NCBI GenBank assembly: GCA_013041835.1
Contig: JABDRH010000679.1
Span: forward strand, 1-9,725
Source: Desulfatitalea sp.
Lineage (GTDB): Bacteria; Desulfobacterota; Desulfobacteria; Desulfobacterales; Desulfosarcinaceae
DNA length: 9,725 nt
Direction: 5' to 3'
A program made the translations under genes and the position numbers. A model generated the notes under the pieces. That model did not search any database and had not been told where the DNA came from. It saw nothing but the letters and a program-made list of their open reading frames with translations. Below are positions 1 through 6,991 of the stretch, one piece after another (the stretch's first letter is position 1; every line of letters starts with the position of its first letter).

Positions 1-1
1 C

Positions 2-406
2 ACCCATGCCCCGGACCGCCTGGAAGCCGCCCTCTACGCCATGGTCGAACGGGCCGGCCGCGACCTGCGCCGCCAAGGCCGGGCAGCCCGCCGCGTCGTC
101 GTCGCGGTGGACTACAGCGACGGCCGCCGCTGCGTGCGCCAAGCGCGCATCGAACCGCCCACGGCCAATGACCTGGCCTTGTTTCCCCCGGCCCGCCGCG
201 CCCTGGACCTGGCCGTAGCCCGCCGCACCCGCGTGCGCCACCTGCGCCTTACGTGTGACCGCCTGGTCTATCCACCGTCCCAGTTACCGCTGTTCGAGGA
301 GGAACGCCGGATAGTGTTGCGCCAGGCCCATCTGGTCTCCGCCCTCGACCGGGTCCGGGAGCGATTCGGATGGCAAGCCATCGGTGTTGGCCCGTTGGCC
401 CGTTAG
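2..406 (+). CDS. Y-family DNA polymerase (DinB/ImuB-like), C-terminal part, 5' end outside window
   Basis: The reading frame is open from the left edge of the window to the TAG at 404-406, so only about 134 C-terminal residues are seen. They look like the little-finger domain of a Y-family translesion polymerase: a helix with LVERAGRDL-like spacing (MVERAGRDLRRQG), the strand VVVAVDYSDGRR, a PPTANDLALF segment, and a helix of the form ARRALDLAVARRTRVRHLRL. A QLPLF pentapeptide at 281-295 fits the bacterial beta-clamp binding consensus (QLxLF) and sits where many Y-family polymerases carry it, close to the C-terminus. The tail after the motif is only about 37 residues, much shorter than the long C-terminal extension of ImuB, which favours a DinB/DinP-type protein. 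The catalytic palm is outside the window, so activity cannot be judged. It is directly upstream of dnaE2 (3-bp gap) and probably co-transcribed with it. Such pairs are usually LexA-controlled, but the promoter is not visible here. Confidence 0.82.
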   Translation, partial: THAPDRLEAALYAMVERAGRDLRRQGRAARRVVVAVDYSDGRRCVRQARIEPPTANDLALFPPARRALDLAVARRTRVRHLRLTCDRLVYPPSQLPLFEEERRIVLRQAHLVSALDRVRERFGWQAIGVGPLAR

Positions 407-417
407 CCCGTGATCCC
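386..417 (+). repeat. Four tandem imperfect 8-bp units across the polymerase gene junction
   Basis: Four consecutive octamers are seen: GTTGGCCC (386-393), GTTGGCCC (394-401), GTTAGCCC (402-409) and GTGATCCC (410-417). The first two are identical, the third differs at one base and the fourth at two. The TAG stop of the upstream Y-family polymerase gene lies in unit 3, and the GTG start of dnaE2 is the first codon of unit 4. The unit length is not a multiple of three, so gain or loss of a unit would change the reading frame of the upstream gene's end. There is no good Shine-Dalgarno sequence here, so dnaE2 translation probably depends on ribosomes terminating at the TAG. Confidence 0.8.
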
Positions 418-3397
418 CTTAACCACCCGCTCCCACCACTCCCTCATGTGGGCCACGCCCTCCGTCAGGCAGCTTTGCCGGGCCGCGCGGCAACTCGGCT
501 ACGATCGGATTGCGCTGACCGATACGGACAACCTGTACGGGTTGTGGTCCTTTCTGGATGCGTGCCGGCAGGAAAGGCTGACGCCCATCGTGGGAGCCGA
601 GATCACCGATCCGAAGCAGCGGCACCGGGCCGTCTGCCTGGTGGCCGAAACGCAAGGTTACACTCATCTGTGCCGGCTGCTCACCCAGCGGCACATGAAC
701 GAAGCGTTTCGCCTGGCGGAGGCACTGCCGGATCATGCAGGCGGGCTGATCGTGCTGACCTCGGACGTCGGTCTGCTTCAACGTTGGCACGGCGCCGGGG
801 TGGACGTGGCCGCGGCCATGCCCCGGACGCCCCTGCCCGCCACGCACCCTTTGCGGCAAGCGGCACACGCCTTGAACATACCGGTGGCGGCAACGCCGGG
901 CAGCTTTTTCCTGCAGCCCGAGGATCACACCGTGCACCGCCTGCTGCGGGCCATCGACCTGAACACCACCTTCGAACGGCTGCCGGCCGGCCAGACAGCG
1001 CCGGCCAATAGCTGGCTGGCGGCGCCCGGCATCTATCGCCAACGCTTCGCCGCCTGCCGCGAAGCCCTGACCGCCACGTTGGCAATTGCCGAACGGATTA
1101 CCTTCACCGGCCCCGACTTCGGGCTGGTGATGCCGCCCTGGCACGACAGCCGGGGCCGCGATGCCGACACCGTGCTGCGCCAAGCGGCCTACCAGGGCGC
1201 CCAACGGCGCTATGGCCGCGATCTGCCCGAGCCGGTGGTGGATCGTCTGGTACACGAACTGCACGCCATCGCCCGCATGCGCTTTTCCTCCTATTTTCTG
1301 GTGGTGCGCGACATCGTGCGGCGCAGTCCGCGCACCTGCGGCCGGGGCTCGGGGGCGGCCTCGCTGGTGGCCTACTGCCTGGGCATCACCAATGTCTGCC
1401 CGGTCAAGCACAACCTGTATTTCGGGCGTTTTCTCAATCCGGGACGCAAGGATGCCCCTGACATCGACGTGGACTTTGCCTGGGACGAGCGCGACGACGT
1501 CCTGAAAAGCGTGCTCGAGCGGCACGGCGGAACCGCCGCCATGGTTTCCAGCCACATTTTGTTTCAACCGCGCATGGCCGTGCGCGAAACGGCCAAGGTG
1601 TTCGGTCTCACCGAGGCCGAAATCAGACGGGTGACGCAGCGTCTGCCCTGGTTTTGGCGCGTACGCGACCCGGGCAGCGATCTGCTGGCCGATCTGAAAC
1701 AGCGGCCCGAAGCCCGGGCCCTGGACTTCGTGCACCCCTGGCCCGACATCATGGCTCTGGCCCAGCGGATCATCGGCGCGCCTCGCTATTTGTCGGTCCA
1801 CCCGGGTGGGGTCGTAATAACACCCGGCCCGATTTGCGACTATGCGCCCATCCAGCGGGCCGCCAAGGGCGTGCCTATCCTCCAGTGGGAAAAGGAAGGG
1901 GTGGAAACCGCCGGCCTGGTAAAGATCGACCTGCTGGGCAACCGAAGCCTTGGCGTTATTCGAGACGCTATCCATAACGTTCGTGAAGACGGTTTTGATT
2001 TTGACGAGCACGGTTGGGAGCCCGAGGATGACCCGGAAACCCAGGCGGCATTGGCCCAAGGTCGCACCATGGGGTGCTTTTACATCGAAAGTCCGGCCAC
2101 GCGCCTGCTGCAGCAAAAAGCCGCGGTGGGGGATTTCGACCACCTGGTGATCCATTCGAGCATCATTCGGCCGGCGGCCAACGACTTTATCCAGGAGTAC
2201 ATCCGCCGGCTGCACGGCGGAGCCTGGGACCCGATCCACCCCCTGCTGGCCGACGTGCTGGACGAAACCTTCGGCATCATGGTCTACCAGGAGGATGTTT
2301 CCCGTACGGCCGTGGCCCTGGCCGGATTCGACGATGCCGAGGCCGACGGCCTGCGCAAGGTGATGGCGAAGAAGGACCGCCAGCGCCAACTGCGGGACTA
2401 CCATGAACGTTTTGCCCGAGGGGCGCGGCGCCGGGGCGTCACTGAGGCACAAATCGAAGCGGTGTGGGCCATGATGATGAGCTTTTCCGGCTACTCGTTC
2501 TGCAAGCCCCACAGCGCCTCGTACGCCCGGGTCTCGTTCCAGGCCGCCTATCTCAAGGTACACTTTCCGGCCCACTTCATGGCCGCGGTGATCAGCAACC
2601 AAGGGGGCTTTTACAGCACCTTCGCCTATGTTTCCGAAGCGCGCCGCCTGGGGGTTTCGATCAAGCCGCCCGATGTGCGGACCGGACGGGTCCGCTGGCG
2701 CGCGGAGACAAGCGCCATCCGGGTGGGTCTGATGGCCGTCAAGGGGCTGGGCGCCGACACCATGCAGCGCACCGTGGACCAGCGCCGGTACCGGCCCTTT
2801 GCCGATCCGGCCGACTTTTTCCACCGCGTTCAGCCCGACGACGCCGAGGCGCGCGCCCTGATCCTGTGCGGCGCTCTGGATTGCCTGGCCCCCGATCTTT
2901 CGCGGCCCCAATTGCTGTGGCTGCTGGCCCAGTGGCAGGCTGAACGTAAAACCGCGAGCGGCGCCCTACCCCTCTTCGAAACCGGCCCTGCGGTATCACC
3001 GCCGCCCCTGCCGCCCGACGATCCCGTCGAGCGGCTGCGCCGTGAGTTCGGCGTTCTTGGATTTTTGTGCAACACACATCCCATGACCCTATTTCGCGAC
3101 GCCGCCCGCCGGGCCGGCGCCTTGCCGGCCCGGGAGGTGGTCCGGCGGGTCCATTGCCGCTTGTGCTTCGCCGGTTGGCTCATCACCGCAAAGGTGGTGC
3201 GCACCAAGCGCAGCGACCCCATGGCGTTTCTCACCTTCGAGGACGACACCGGCATCGTGGAAACCACCTTTTTCCCCAAGGCGTACGACCGCTTTTGCCA
3301 CCTGATAGACCGCGGCCGACCTTACCTGCTGACGGGACGGGTGGAGCAGAACTGGGGCGCGGCCACCTTGACGGTGGACCAGGTGCACAAGATCTAA
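410..3397 (+). CDS. dnaE2: Error-prone DNA polymerase III alpha subunit (DnaE2/ImuC type)
   Basis: This is a complete C-family DNA polymerase of 995 residues, shorter than the replicative DnaE (about 1,160) and close to the usual DnaE2 length. Domains in order: a degenerate PHP domain (about 1-200), the polymerase core, a helix-hairpin-helix segment near 770-785 (AVKGLG) and a C-terminal OB fold (about 918-995). Visible signatures are GRGSG (311-315), PDIDVDF with catalytic Asp353 and Asp355, HPGG (464-467), the third catalytic Asp at 507 in KIDLLG, and the finger motif around KPHSASYA. ALPLF at 852-856 is at the place where C-family polymerases often carry an internal clamp-binding motif. 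The PHP His-x-His motif is replaced (PLT at 3-5) and the TDH motif reads TDT, so metal-dependent proofreading is unlikely. The GTG start was chosen because MIPLTTRSHHSLMW matches the family's conserved N-terminus; the next Met is internal to it. Inferred role: damage-induced mutagenic lesion bypass together with the upstream Y-family polymerase. Confidence 0.93.
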   Translation: MIPLTTRSHHSLMWATPSVRQLCRAARQLGYDRIALTDTDNLYGLWSFLDACRQERLTPIVGAEITDPKQRHRAVCLVAETQGYTHLCRLLTQRHMNEAFRLAEALPDHAGGLIVLTSDVGLLQRWHGAGVDVAAAMPRTPLPATHPLRQAAHALNIPVAATPGSFFLQPEDHTVHRLLRAIDLNTTFERLPAGQTAPANSWLAAPGIYRQRFAACREALTATLAIAERITFTGPDFGLVMPPWHDSRGRDADTVLRQAAYQGAQRRYGRDLPEPVVDRLVHELHAIARMRFSSYFLVVRDIVRRSPRTCGRGSGAASLVAYCLGITNVCPVKHNLYFGRFLNPGRKDAPDIDVDFAWDERDDVLKSVLERHGGTAAMVSSHILFQPRMAVRETAKVFGLTEAEIRRVTQRLPWFWRVRDPGSDLLADLKQRPEARALDFVHPWPDIMALAQRIIGAPRYLSVHPGGVVITPGPICDYAPIQRAAKGVPILQWEKEGVETAGLVKIDLLGNRSLGVIRDAIHNVREDGFDFDEHGWEPEDDPETQAALAQGRTMGCFYIESPATRLLQQKAAVGDFDHLVIHSSIIRPAANDFIQEYIRRLHGGAWDPIHPLLADVLDETFGIMVYQEDVSRTAVALAGFDDAEADGLRKVMAKKDRQRQLRDYHERFARGARRRGVTEAQIEAVWAMMMSFSGYSFCKPHSASYARVSFQAAYLKVHFPAHFMAAVISNQGGFYSTFAYVSEARRLGVSIKPPDVRTGRVRWRAETSAIRVGLMAVKGLGADTMQRTVDQRRYRPFADPADFFHRVQPDDAEARALILCGALDCLAPDLSRPQLLWLLAQWQAERKTASGALPLFETGPAVSPPPLPPDDPVERLRREFGVLGFLCNTHPMTLFRDAARRAGALPAREVVRRVHCRLCFAGWLITAKVVRTKRSDPMAFLTFEDDTGIVETTFFPKAYDRFCHLIDRGRPYLLTGRVEQNWGAATLTVDQVHKI

Positions 3398-4082
3398 CAC
3401 CATGTGAGAAACCACCCCTTTCATTGATTATGGGGTTGAAAACAAGACAGGCTTAGATTATAAAAAGACATTCCACTATTGAATTCAAATTCAGACTCAA
3501 AACCAATTACCACGACGCCGAACTATTTCTTCTGAACCGCCTTAGGGCTCGCGCATAAAAAAAGTTCATCATTATTTAGACACGCGGATTTGGGTCGGCC
3601 GGGTTCAATCCGAGGGCTCAAACCCGCAGCAAGTTTAATCTATTTTGAGGCCGAAGATCAGGCCAAGATGGCCCGACGCCGTGATGGATAAATGGGATGA
3701 TACAAGATATCAAAAAACATATCGAGATGTGTCCGAATTGTGTAGCAGGCATTTGTTATTGTTCCAAAAAGCGCGATATGGACATCAGGCAAGAATATCG
3801 CAGCAAAAATACAGGGCGTCTGCGAGACAAAGCCACGAACACCCGGCAAAGCCGGAGGCTTGAAAAATATGAACCGCTCAAAGCGATTGAAACGTTCGCT
3901 CACTTAGGGCTTTCATACAAATAAGGCGATTGGCGGAAAAGAAGATACCCTATTGCGCCGAGATTGGGTTCATCGGCGAGGCGTATGCTTTGGTTGCATA
4001 TCCAAATACGCGGCCTTGTATACAACACGGCAGATGGACCAAAGATCAAGCAAGGTGGTTCAATTCTTTCATGCCCAGACCC
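3398..4082. other. AT-richer intergenic region between convergent gene clusters
   Basis: These 685 bp separate the 3' ends of the polymerase unit (plus strand) and the pilus/secretion operon (minus strand). The base composition is clearly more AT-rich than on either side. Inside I see one possible small gene (3697-3924, listed separately) and several short inverted repeats: CCGGC/GCCGG with a 3-nt loop (3843-3855), CGCCGA/TCGGCG with an 11-nt loop (3956-3978), TATGC/GCATA with a 7-nt loop (3984-4000) and the palindrome TTGTATACAA (4016-4025). None is followed by a T-run on either strand, so no intrinsic terminator can be called. The segment 3398-3640 holds nothing I recognise. In the last part an open plus-strand frame beginning with TTG at 3930 runs into the antisense of the gspF-like gene; its first 50 codons look somewhat protein-like but no family is recognisable. 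Confidence 0.6.
3697..3924 (+). CDS. Possible small Cys-containing basic protein (75 aa), unknown
   Basis: This is a 75-codon open frame from ATG to TAA in the AT-richer intergenic region. The product would be basic and hydrophilic, with a cluster of four cysteines near the N-terminus (MCPNCVAGICYCSKK: C-x2-C-x4-C-x-C), which could bind a metal, followed by Arg/Lys-rich sequence ending in AIETFAHLGLSYK. Support is weak. There is no proper Shine-Dalgarno site (only GGG directly before the ATG), an in-frame stop lies 13 bp upstream, and codon choice is mixed at third positions, unlike the strongly GC-ending codons of the neighbours. That could mean horizontal acquisition, a decaying gene, or no gene. 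Overlapping frames exist on both strands (plus 3645-3863, minus 3658-3903) but look less protein-like because they lack a coherent composition. No family is recognised and no function is proposed. Confidence 0.3.
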   Translation: MIQDIKKHIEMCPNCVAGICYCSKKRDMDIRQEYRSKNTGRLRDKATNTRQSRRLEKYEPLKAIETFAHLGLSYK

Positions 4083-5321
4083 TTACAACGCCGACACCTT
4101 GGACACCAGGTCGTAGATCGGCAGGAAGAGCCCGATGATAATGACGGCGAAGATGGCGCCGGCCACCACCAGGATCAACGGTTCGATGGCCTTGCCGATG
4201 GTGGCCACGATGACGGCCAGTTTGCGCTGATATTGCTCGGAGATATAGGTGAGCTGCTCGGAGAGGGTGCCGCTGTTTTCGCCAACGCTGATCATGCGCA
4301 CCACGAAATTGGGAAAGACGGCCGCCTGCTTGAACCCGGCGGCGATGCCGTCGCCCAGTTCCACCGAGCGGGTGACTTCGCCCAGCTTTTCGCGATAGAT
4401 TTCATTTCCCACCGAATCCTTTAAAATACGCAGACACTGTAAAATATCGATGCCGGCGTTGAAGAGCATGGCAAAGTACTCGGAGATGAAGGCCAGGTTG
4501 GAGGCTGAGATAATGGTTTTGGCCACCGGCAGCTTGAGCAGCACATAATCCAGGGCCTTGCGAAAACGCTGGCTGTGCTTGCGAAGCAACAGAAGTAAAA
4601 TAACCCCGCCGACGGTCATGCCGATCACATGGGCAAAGTAAGCCTCGAAGAATTCCGAAATAGTGATCAGTATCTGCGTGATGCGCGGCAGGGCCACGTC
4701 CAACTCCTTGAAAAGGCCTATGATTTTGGGCACGACATAGGCAAACCAGAAAAGTAATCCTCCGCTTATGGAAGACAAGACAAACACTGGGTAAAGCAGG
4801 GCCTGTTTGGTATCGCTGACAATCCGGTCCACCCGCTGCAGGTGTTCGGCCGCATCCTTGAGCATTTGGTCCAGACGTCCGGTCTCCTCTCCCATGCGCA
4901 TCAAGTAGAGTACCGTCCGGGAGAAAATATGCGGATACCGCTCGGCAGCTTCCGAAAAGCCCGCTCCGCCCTGAATACGTTCGATCATCTCGTCGAAGTT
5001 TCTTGCGACCATGGGATATTCTTCGGACGTGGCCGTCTCTTGCAGGGCCGTCACCAGGGGCATGCCGGCACGCAGCATCAGGGCCAGATTGTTGAGAATC
5101 TCCGCGATGACGATGCGCGGCAGCCGGCGCTGAGGCCGCATGTCGATTACACTTCGAAACGATTGGCCGAAGCGTCCCAGCTTTTTGACAAACAGCGTGA
5201 TGCTGCCGTCACGCTCAAGGTGATTGACGGCCGACATGGTCTCCCGATAGGGCAGTTTGGCCACGCCGGAAAGAATTTCTCCGCCGCTGGTGATCAGTTT
5301 ATAGCGGTAGTAGTTGGCCAT
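4083..5321 (-). CDS. gspF: GspF/PilC/MshG-type inner-membrane platform protein
   Basis: This 412-residue protein belongs to the GspF/PilC family, the polytopic inner-membrane platform that couples the cytoplasmic assembly ATPase to pseudopilus or pilus polymerisation; length is normal for the family. The two characteristic repeats are visible at about 70-200 and 275-400. Repeat 1 contains AGMPLVTALQ (85-94) and MGEETGRLDQML (143-154). Repeat 2 contains AGIDILQCLRILKDS (289-303) and VGENSGTLSEQL (346-357). Predicted membrane segments are about 177-199, 230-246 and 379-400, the last ending in the family-typical FLPIYDLVSKV. The N-terminal 60 residues resemble the short cytoplasmic GspF N-terminal region. 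The start is supported by AAGGAT ten bases upstream, and the gene lies 8 bp after the ATPase stop. It is the last gene of the operon within the window; no pseudopilin genes follow. Whether it serves a type II secretion system or an MSHA-like pilus cannot be settled from the protein alone. Confidence 0.93.
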   Translation of the reverse strand: MANYYRYKLITSGGEILSGVAKLPYRETMSAVNHLERDGSITLFVKKLGRFGQSFRSVIDMRPQRRLPRIVIAEILNNLALMLRAGMPLVTALQETATSEEYPMVARNFDEMIERIQGGAGFSEAAERYPHIFSRTVLYLMRMGEETGRLDQMLKDAAEHLQRVDRIVSDTKQALLYPVFVLSSISGGLLFWFAYVVPKIIGLFKELDVALPRITQILITISEFFEAYFAHVIGMTVGGVILLLLLRKHSQRFRKALDYVLLKLPVAKTIISASNLAFISEYFAMLFNAGIDILQCLRILKDSVGNEIYREKLGEVTRSVELGDGIAAGFKQAAVFPNFVVRMISVGENSGTLSEQLTYISEQYQRKLAVIVATIGKAIEPLILVVAGAIFAVIIIGLFLPIYDLVSKVSAL

Positions 5322-5329
5322 GGTACCGT

Positions 5330-6991
5330 TTATCCTTGTTTTACGTGTCCTAACACGCGAACAGCCTCTTCCACGGTGGTGATGCCCGCCAGCACCTTAC
5401 GAACGGTCACGTCGAAGATATCCACATATCCATTCTGCGCGGCCCGCTGCTTGAGCGCGCTGGTCTGTACATCCTGGTCGATGAGCTGCGCGAGCCGTTG
5501 GTCAACGGTGAGCAGCTCATAAACCAGTGTGCGGCCGAAGTAGCCAGATCCACCGCACACTTCGCAACCTTGGCCGCGGTAGAGTTTGTCAACGGCATCA
5601 TTGTGCAAATAGGCCCGCTCTTTGCTGTCGGGCGTATAGGCGCTTTTGCAGTTGCCACAAATCTTTCGCACCAGGCGCTGACTGACCACACCGATCAGGG
5701 AATCGGAGATCAAAAAGGGACGAATGCCCAGATCGCGCAGGCGGGGTACGGCGCCGATGGCGCTGTTGCTGTGTAGTGTGGACAGCACCAGGTGGCCGGT
5801 GGTGGAGGCGGTAACGGCGGTGGCGGCGGTGTCCTTGTCCCGAATTTCGCCCACCAGCATCACGTCCGGGTCGTGGCGTAAAAAATAGCGGATGGCATTG
5901 GCAAATGTGTAGCCGGCCTTTTCATTGACCTGGGTCTGTCGAATGAGCGGGATGTCGTATTCGATGGGATCTTCCACGGTCACCACATTTTTTTCCAGCA
6001 AATTCAAGCGCCGGATGCCGGCGTACAAGGTGGTGGACTTTCCCGAACCGGTCGGACCGGTGAGAAGGATGATGCCGAAGGGTTCGTTAAACATCTTTTC
6101 CACCACGGCGATATGCTCGGGGAAAAAACCCAGTTGGGCCATGCCCATGACCGTGGTTTCCATGGGCAGCACGCGCAGCACCATGTTTTCCCCGTGGGGC
6201 GATACCGTTGTGGAGACACGGAAGTCATAAGGGTTGTTCAGTATTTGGGCTGAAAAACGGCCGTCCTGGGGCAGGCGTTGTTCGGCGATGTCCATCTGGG
6301 ACTTCATCTTGAAACTGGAGACCATGCGGCTGAATCCCACGGGCAGGGACATGATCTGCCGCATGACGCCGTCCACCCGAAAACCGATTTTGACCGTTTT
6401 CCGGGACGGCTGGATATGGATATCCGTGGTGCGCATCTTGATGGCCAGGTGCAGCAAAAGGCGAATGAATTGATCCATGCTGCGGGCGTGTTCGGTGTCC
6501 TGGGTCAGCAGATTGATCTCGTTTTCTATGAGACGCTCCACGGGGTTTTCTAAAAAGTAGTAGAATTTGTGGATGGCATTGATGATTTTGCTGCGTTCGG
6601 CGATTTGGATGTTGGCCACCAACCCGGTCTGGCGGCCCACCATCTGCCGTATTTTGTCATCCCCGACGAAATAGGCGGCCACGTCGATCTGGTTGCCGTT
6701 TCGCCGGACGGGCAGAAAGGTGTTGTTCAAACAAATGTTCTTATTGAAGATCTTCAATACTTCCGCATCGGGAATCAGCGTGTCCACATCCAGGTATGGA
6801 ACGTTGTTTTGCTCGGACAAGGTGGTGACCACATCGTTCTGGGTGACGAAACCCAGACCTTCGAAGAGTTCTCCCAAAAACTCCTTGGTGACTTTCTGCT
6901 CCTGAAGGGCGAATTGAATATGGGCTTCCGTGATGAGCCCTTTCTCCTTGAGCAGCTCGCCAATGGGTTTTCGCTTAGCTGGCTCGGCCAT
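5330..6991 (-). CDS. gspE: GspE/PilB/MshE-type assembly ATPase with MshEN domain
   Basis: This is a 553-residue hexameric secretion ATPase that would power pilus or pseudopilus assembly from the cytoplasmic face of the inner membrane. Residues 1-150 form an N-terminal MshEN (GSPII_E N) domain with two 24-residue repeats at 9-32 and 38-61, separated by five residues, as in c-di-GMP-binding MshE. The leading Arg of each repeat is replaced by Pro9 and Phe38. The ATPase core shows Walker A GPTGSGKST (312-320), the Asp box VTVEDPIEY (337-345), Walker B region DPDVMLVGEIRD (374-385) and the His box TGHLVLSTLHSN (398-409). A zinc-binding tetracysteine element is complete: C445-x2-C448 and C476-x2-C479. 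This retains all residues expected for an assembly (not retraction, PilT-like) ATPase. The start is fixed by AAGGAG seven bases upstream. The first 17 bp overlap the end of the ExeA-like gene. The symbol gspE is used for the family; mshE would be equally fitting by context. Confidence 0.94.
   Translation of the reverse strand: MAEPAKRKPIGELLKEKGLITEAHIQFALQEQKVTKEFLGELFEGLGFVTQNDVVTTLSEQNNVPYLDVDTLIPDAEVLKIFNKNICLNNTFLPVRRNGNQIDVAAYFVGDDKIRQMVGRQTGLVANIQIAERSKIINAIHKFYYFLENPVERLIENEINLLTQDTEHARSMDQFIRLLLHLAIKMRTTDIHIQPSRKTVKIGFRVDGVMRQIMSLPVGFSRMVSSFKMKSQMDIAEQRLPQDGRFSAQILNNPYDFRVSTTVSPHGENMVLRVLPMETTVMGMAQLGFFPEHIAVVEKMFNEPFGIILLTGPTGSGKSTTLYAGIRRLNLLEKNVVTVEDPIEYDIPLIRQTQVNEKAGYTFANAIRYFLRHDPDVMLVGEIRDKDTAATAVTASTTGHLVLSTLHSNSAIGAVPRLRDLGIRPFLISDSLIGVVSQRLVRKICGNCKSAYTPDSKERAYLHNDAVDKLYRGQGCEVCGGSGYFGRTLVYELLTVDQRLAQLIDQDVQTSALKQRAAQNGYVDIFDVTVRKVLAGITTVEEAVRVLGHVKQG
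5332..5337 (-). promoter_or_regulatory. Ribosome binding site of gspF-like gene
   Basis: On the minus strand AAGGAT lies ten bases before the ATG at 5321 and overlaps the last base of the upstream TAA stop. It supports the chosen start and suggests independent ribosome entry in addition to coupling. Confidence 0.6.

Noticed and set aside
419..2911. 830-codon open frame on the minus strand opposite dnaE2
   Set aside because: It is fully antisense to a confidently identified polymerase gene. Long mirror frames are expected from strongly GC-ending codons, and the translation has no recognisable domains and a Gly/Arg/His-rich shadow composition.
3412..3438. Hairpin ACCCC/GGGGT just after dnaE2 as a terminator
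   Set aside because: The stem is only five pairs with a 13-nt loop, and no T-run follows on either strand.
3597..3612. GGTTCAATCC resembling a tRNA T-arm
   Set aside because: The arm closes with only three base pairs, and no acceptor, anticodon or D-arm can be built around it.
3956..3978. CGCCGA/TCGGCG inverted repeat as terminator of the minus-strand operon
   Set aside because: It is about 105 bp past the stop, with an 11-nt loop and no adjacent T-run on the minus strand, so it is too weak to call.
4016..4025. Palindrome TTGTATACAA as an operator
   Set aside because: It lies downstream of both converging operons with no promoter nearby; a 10-bp palindrome in an AT-richer stretch is not unexpected.
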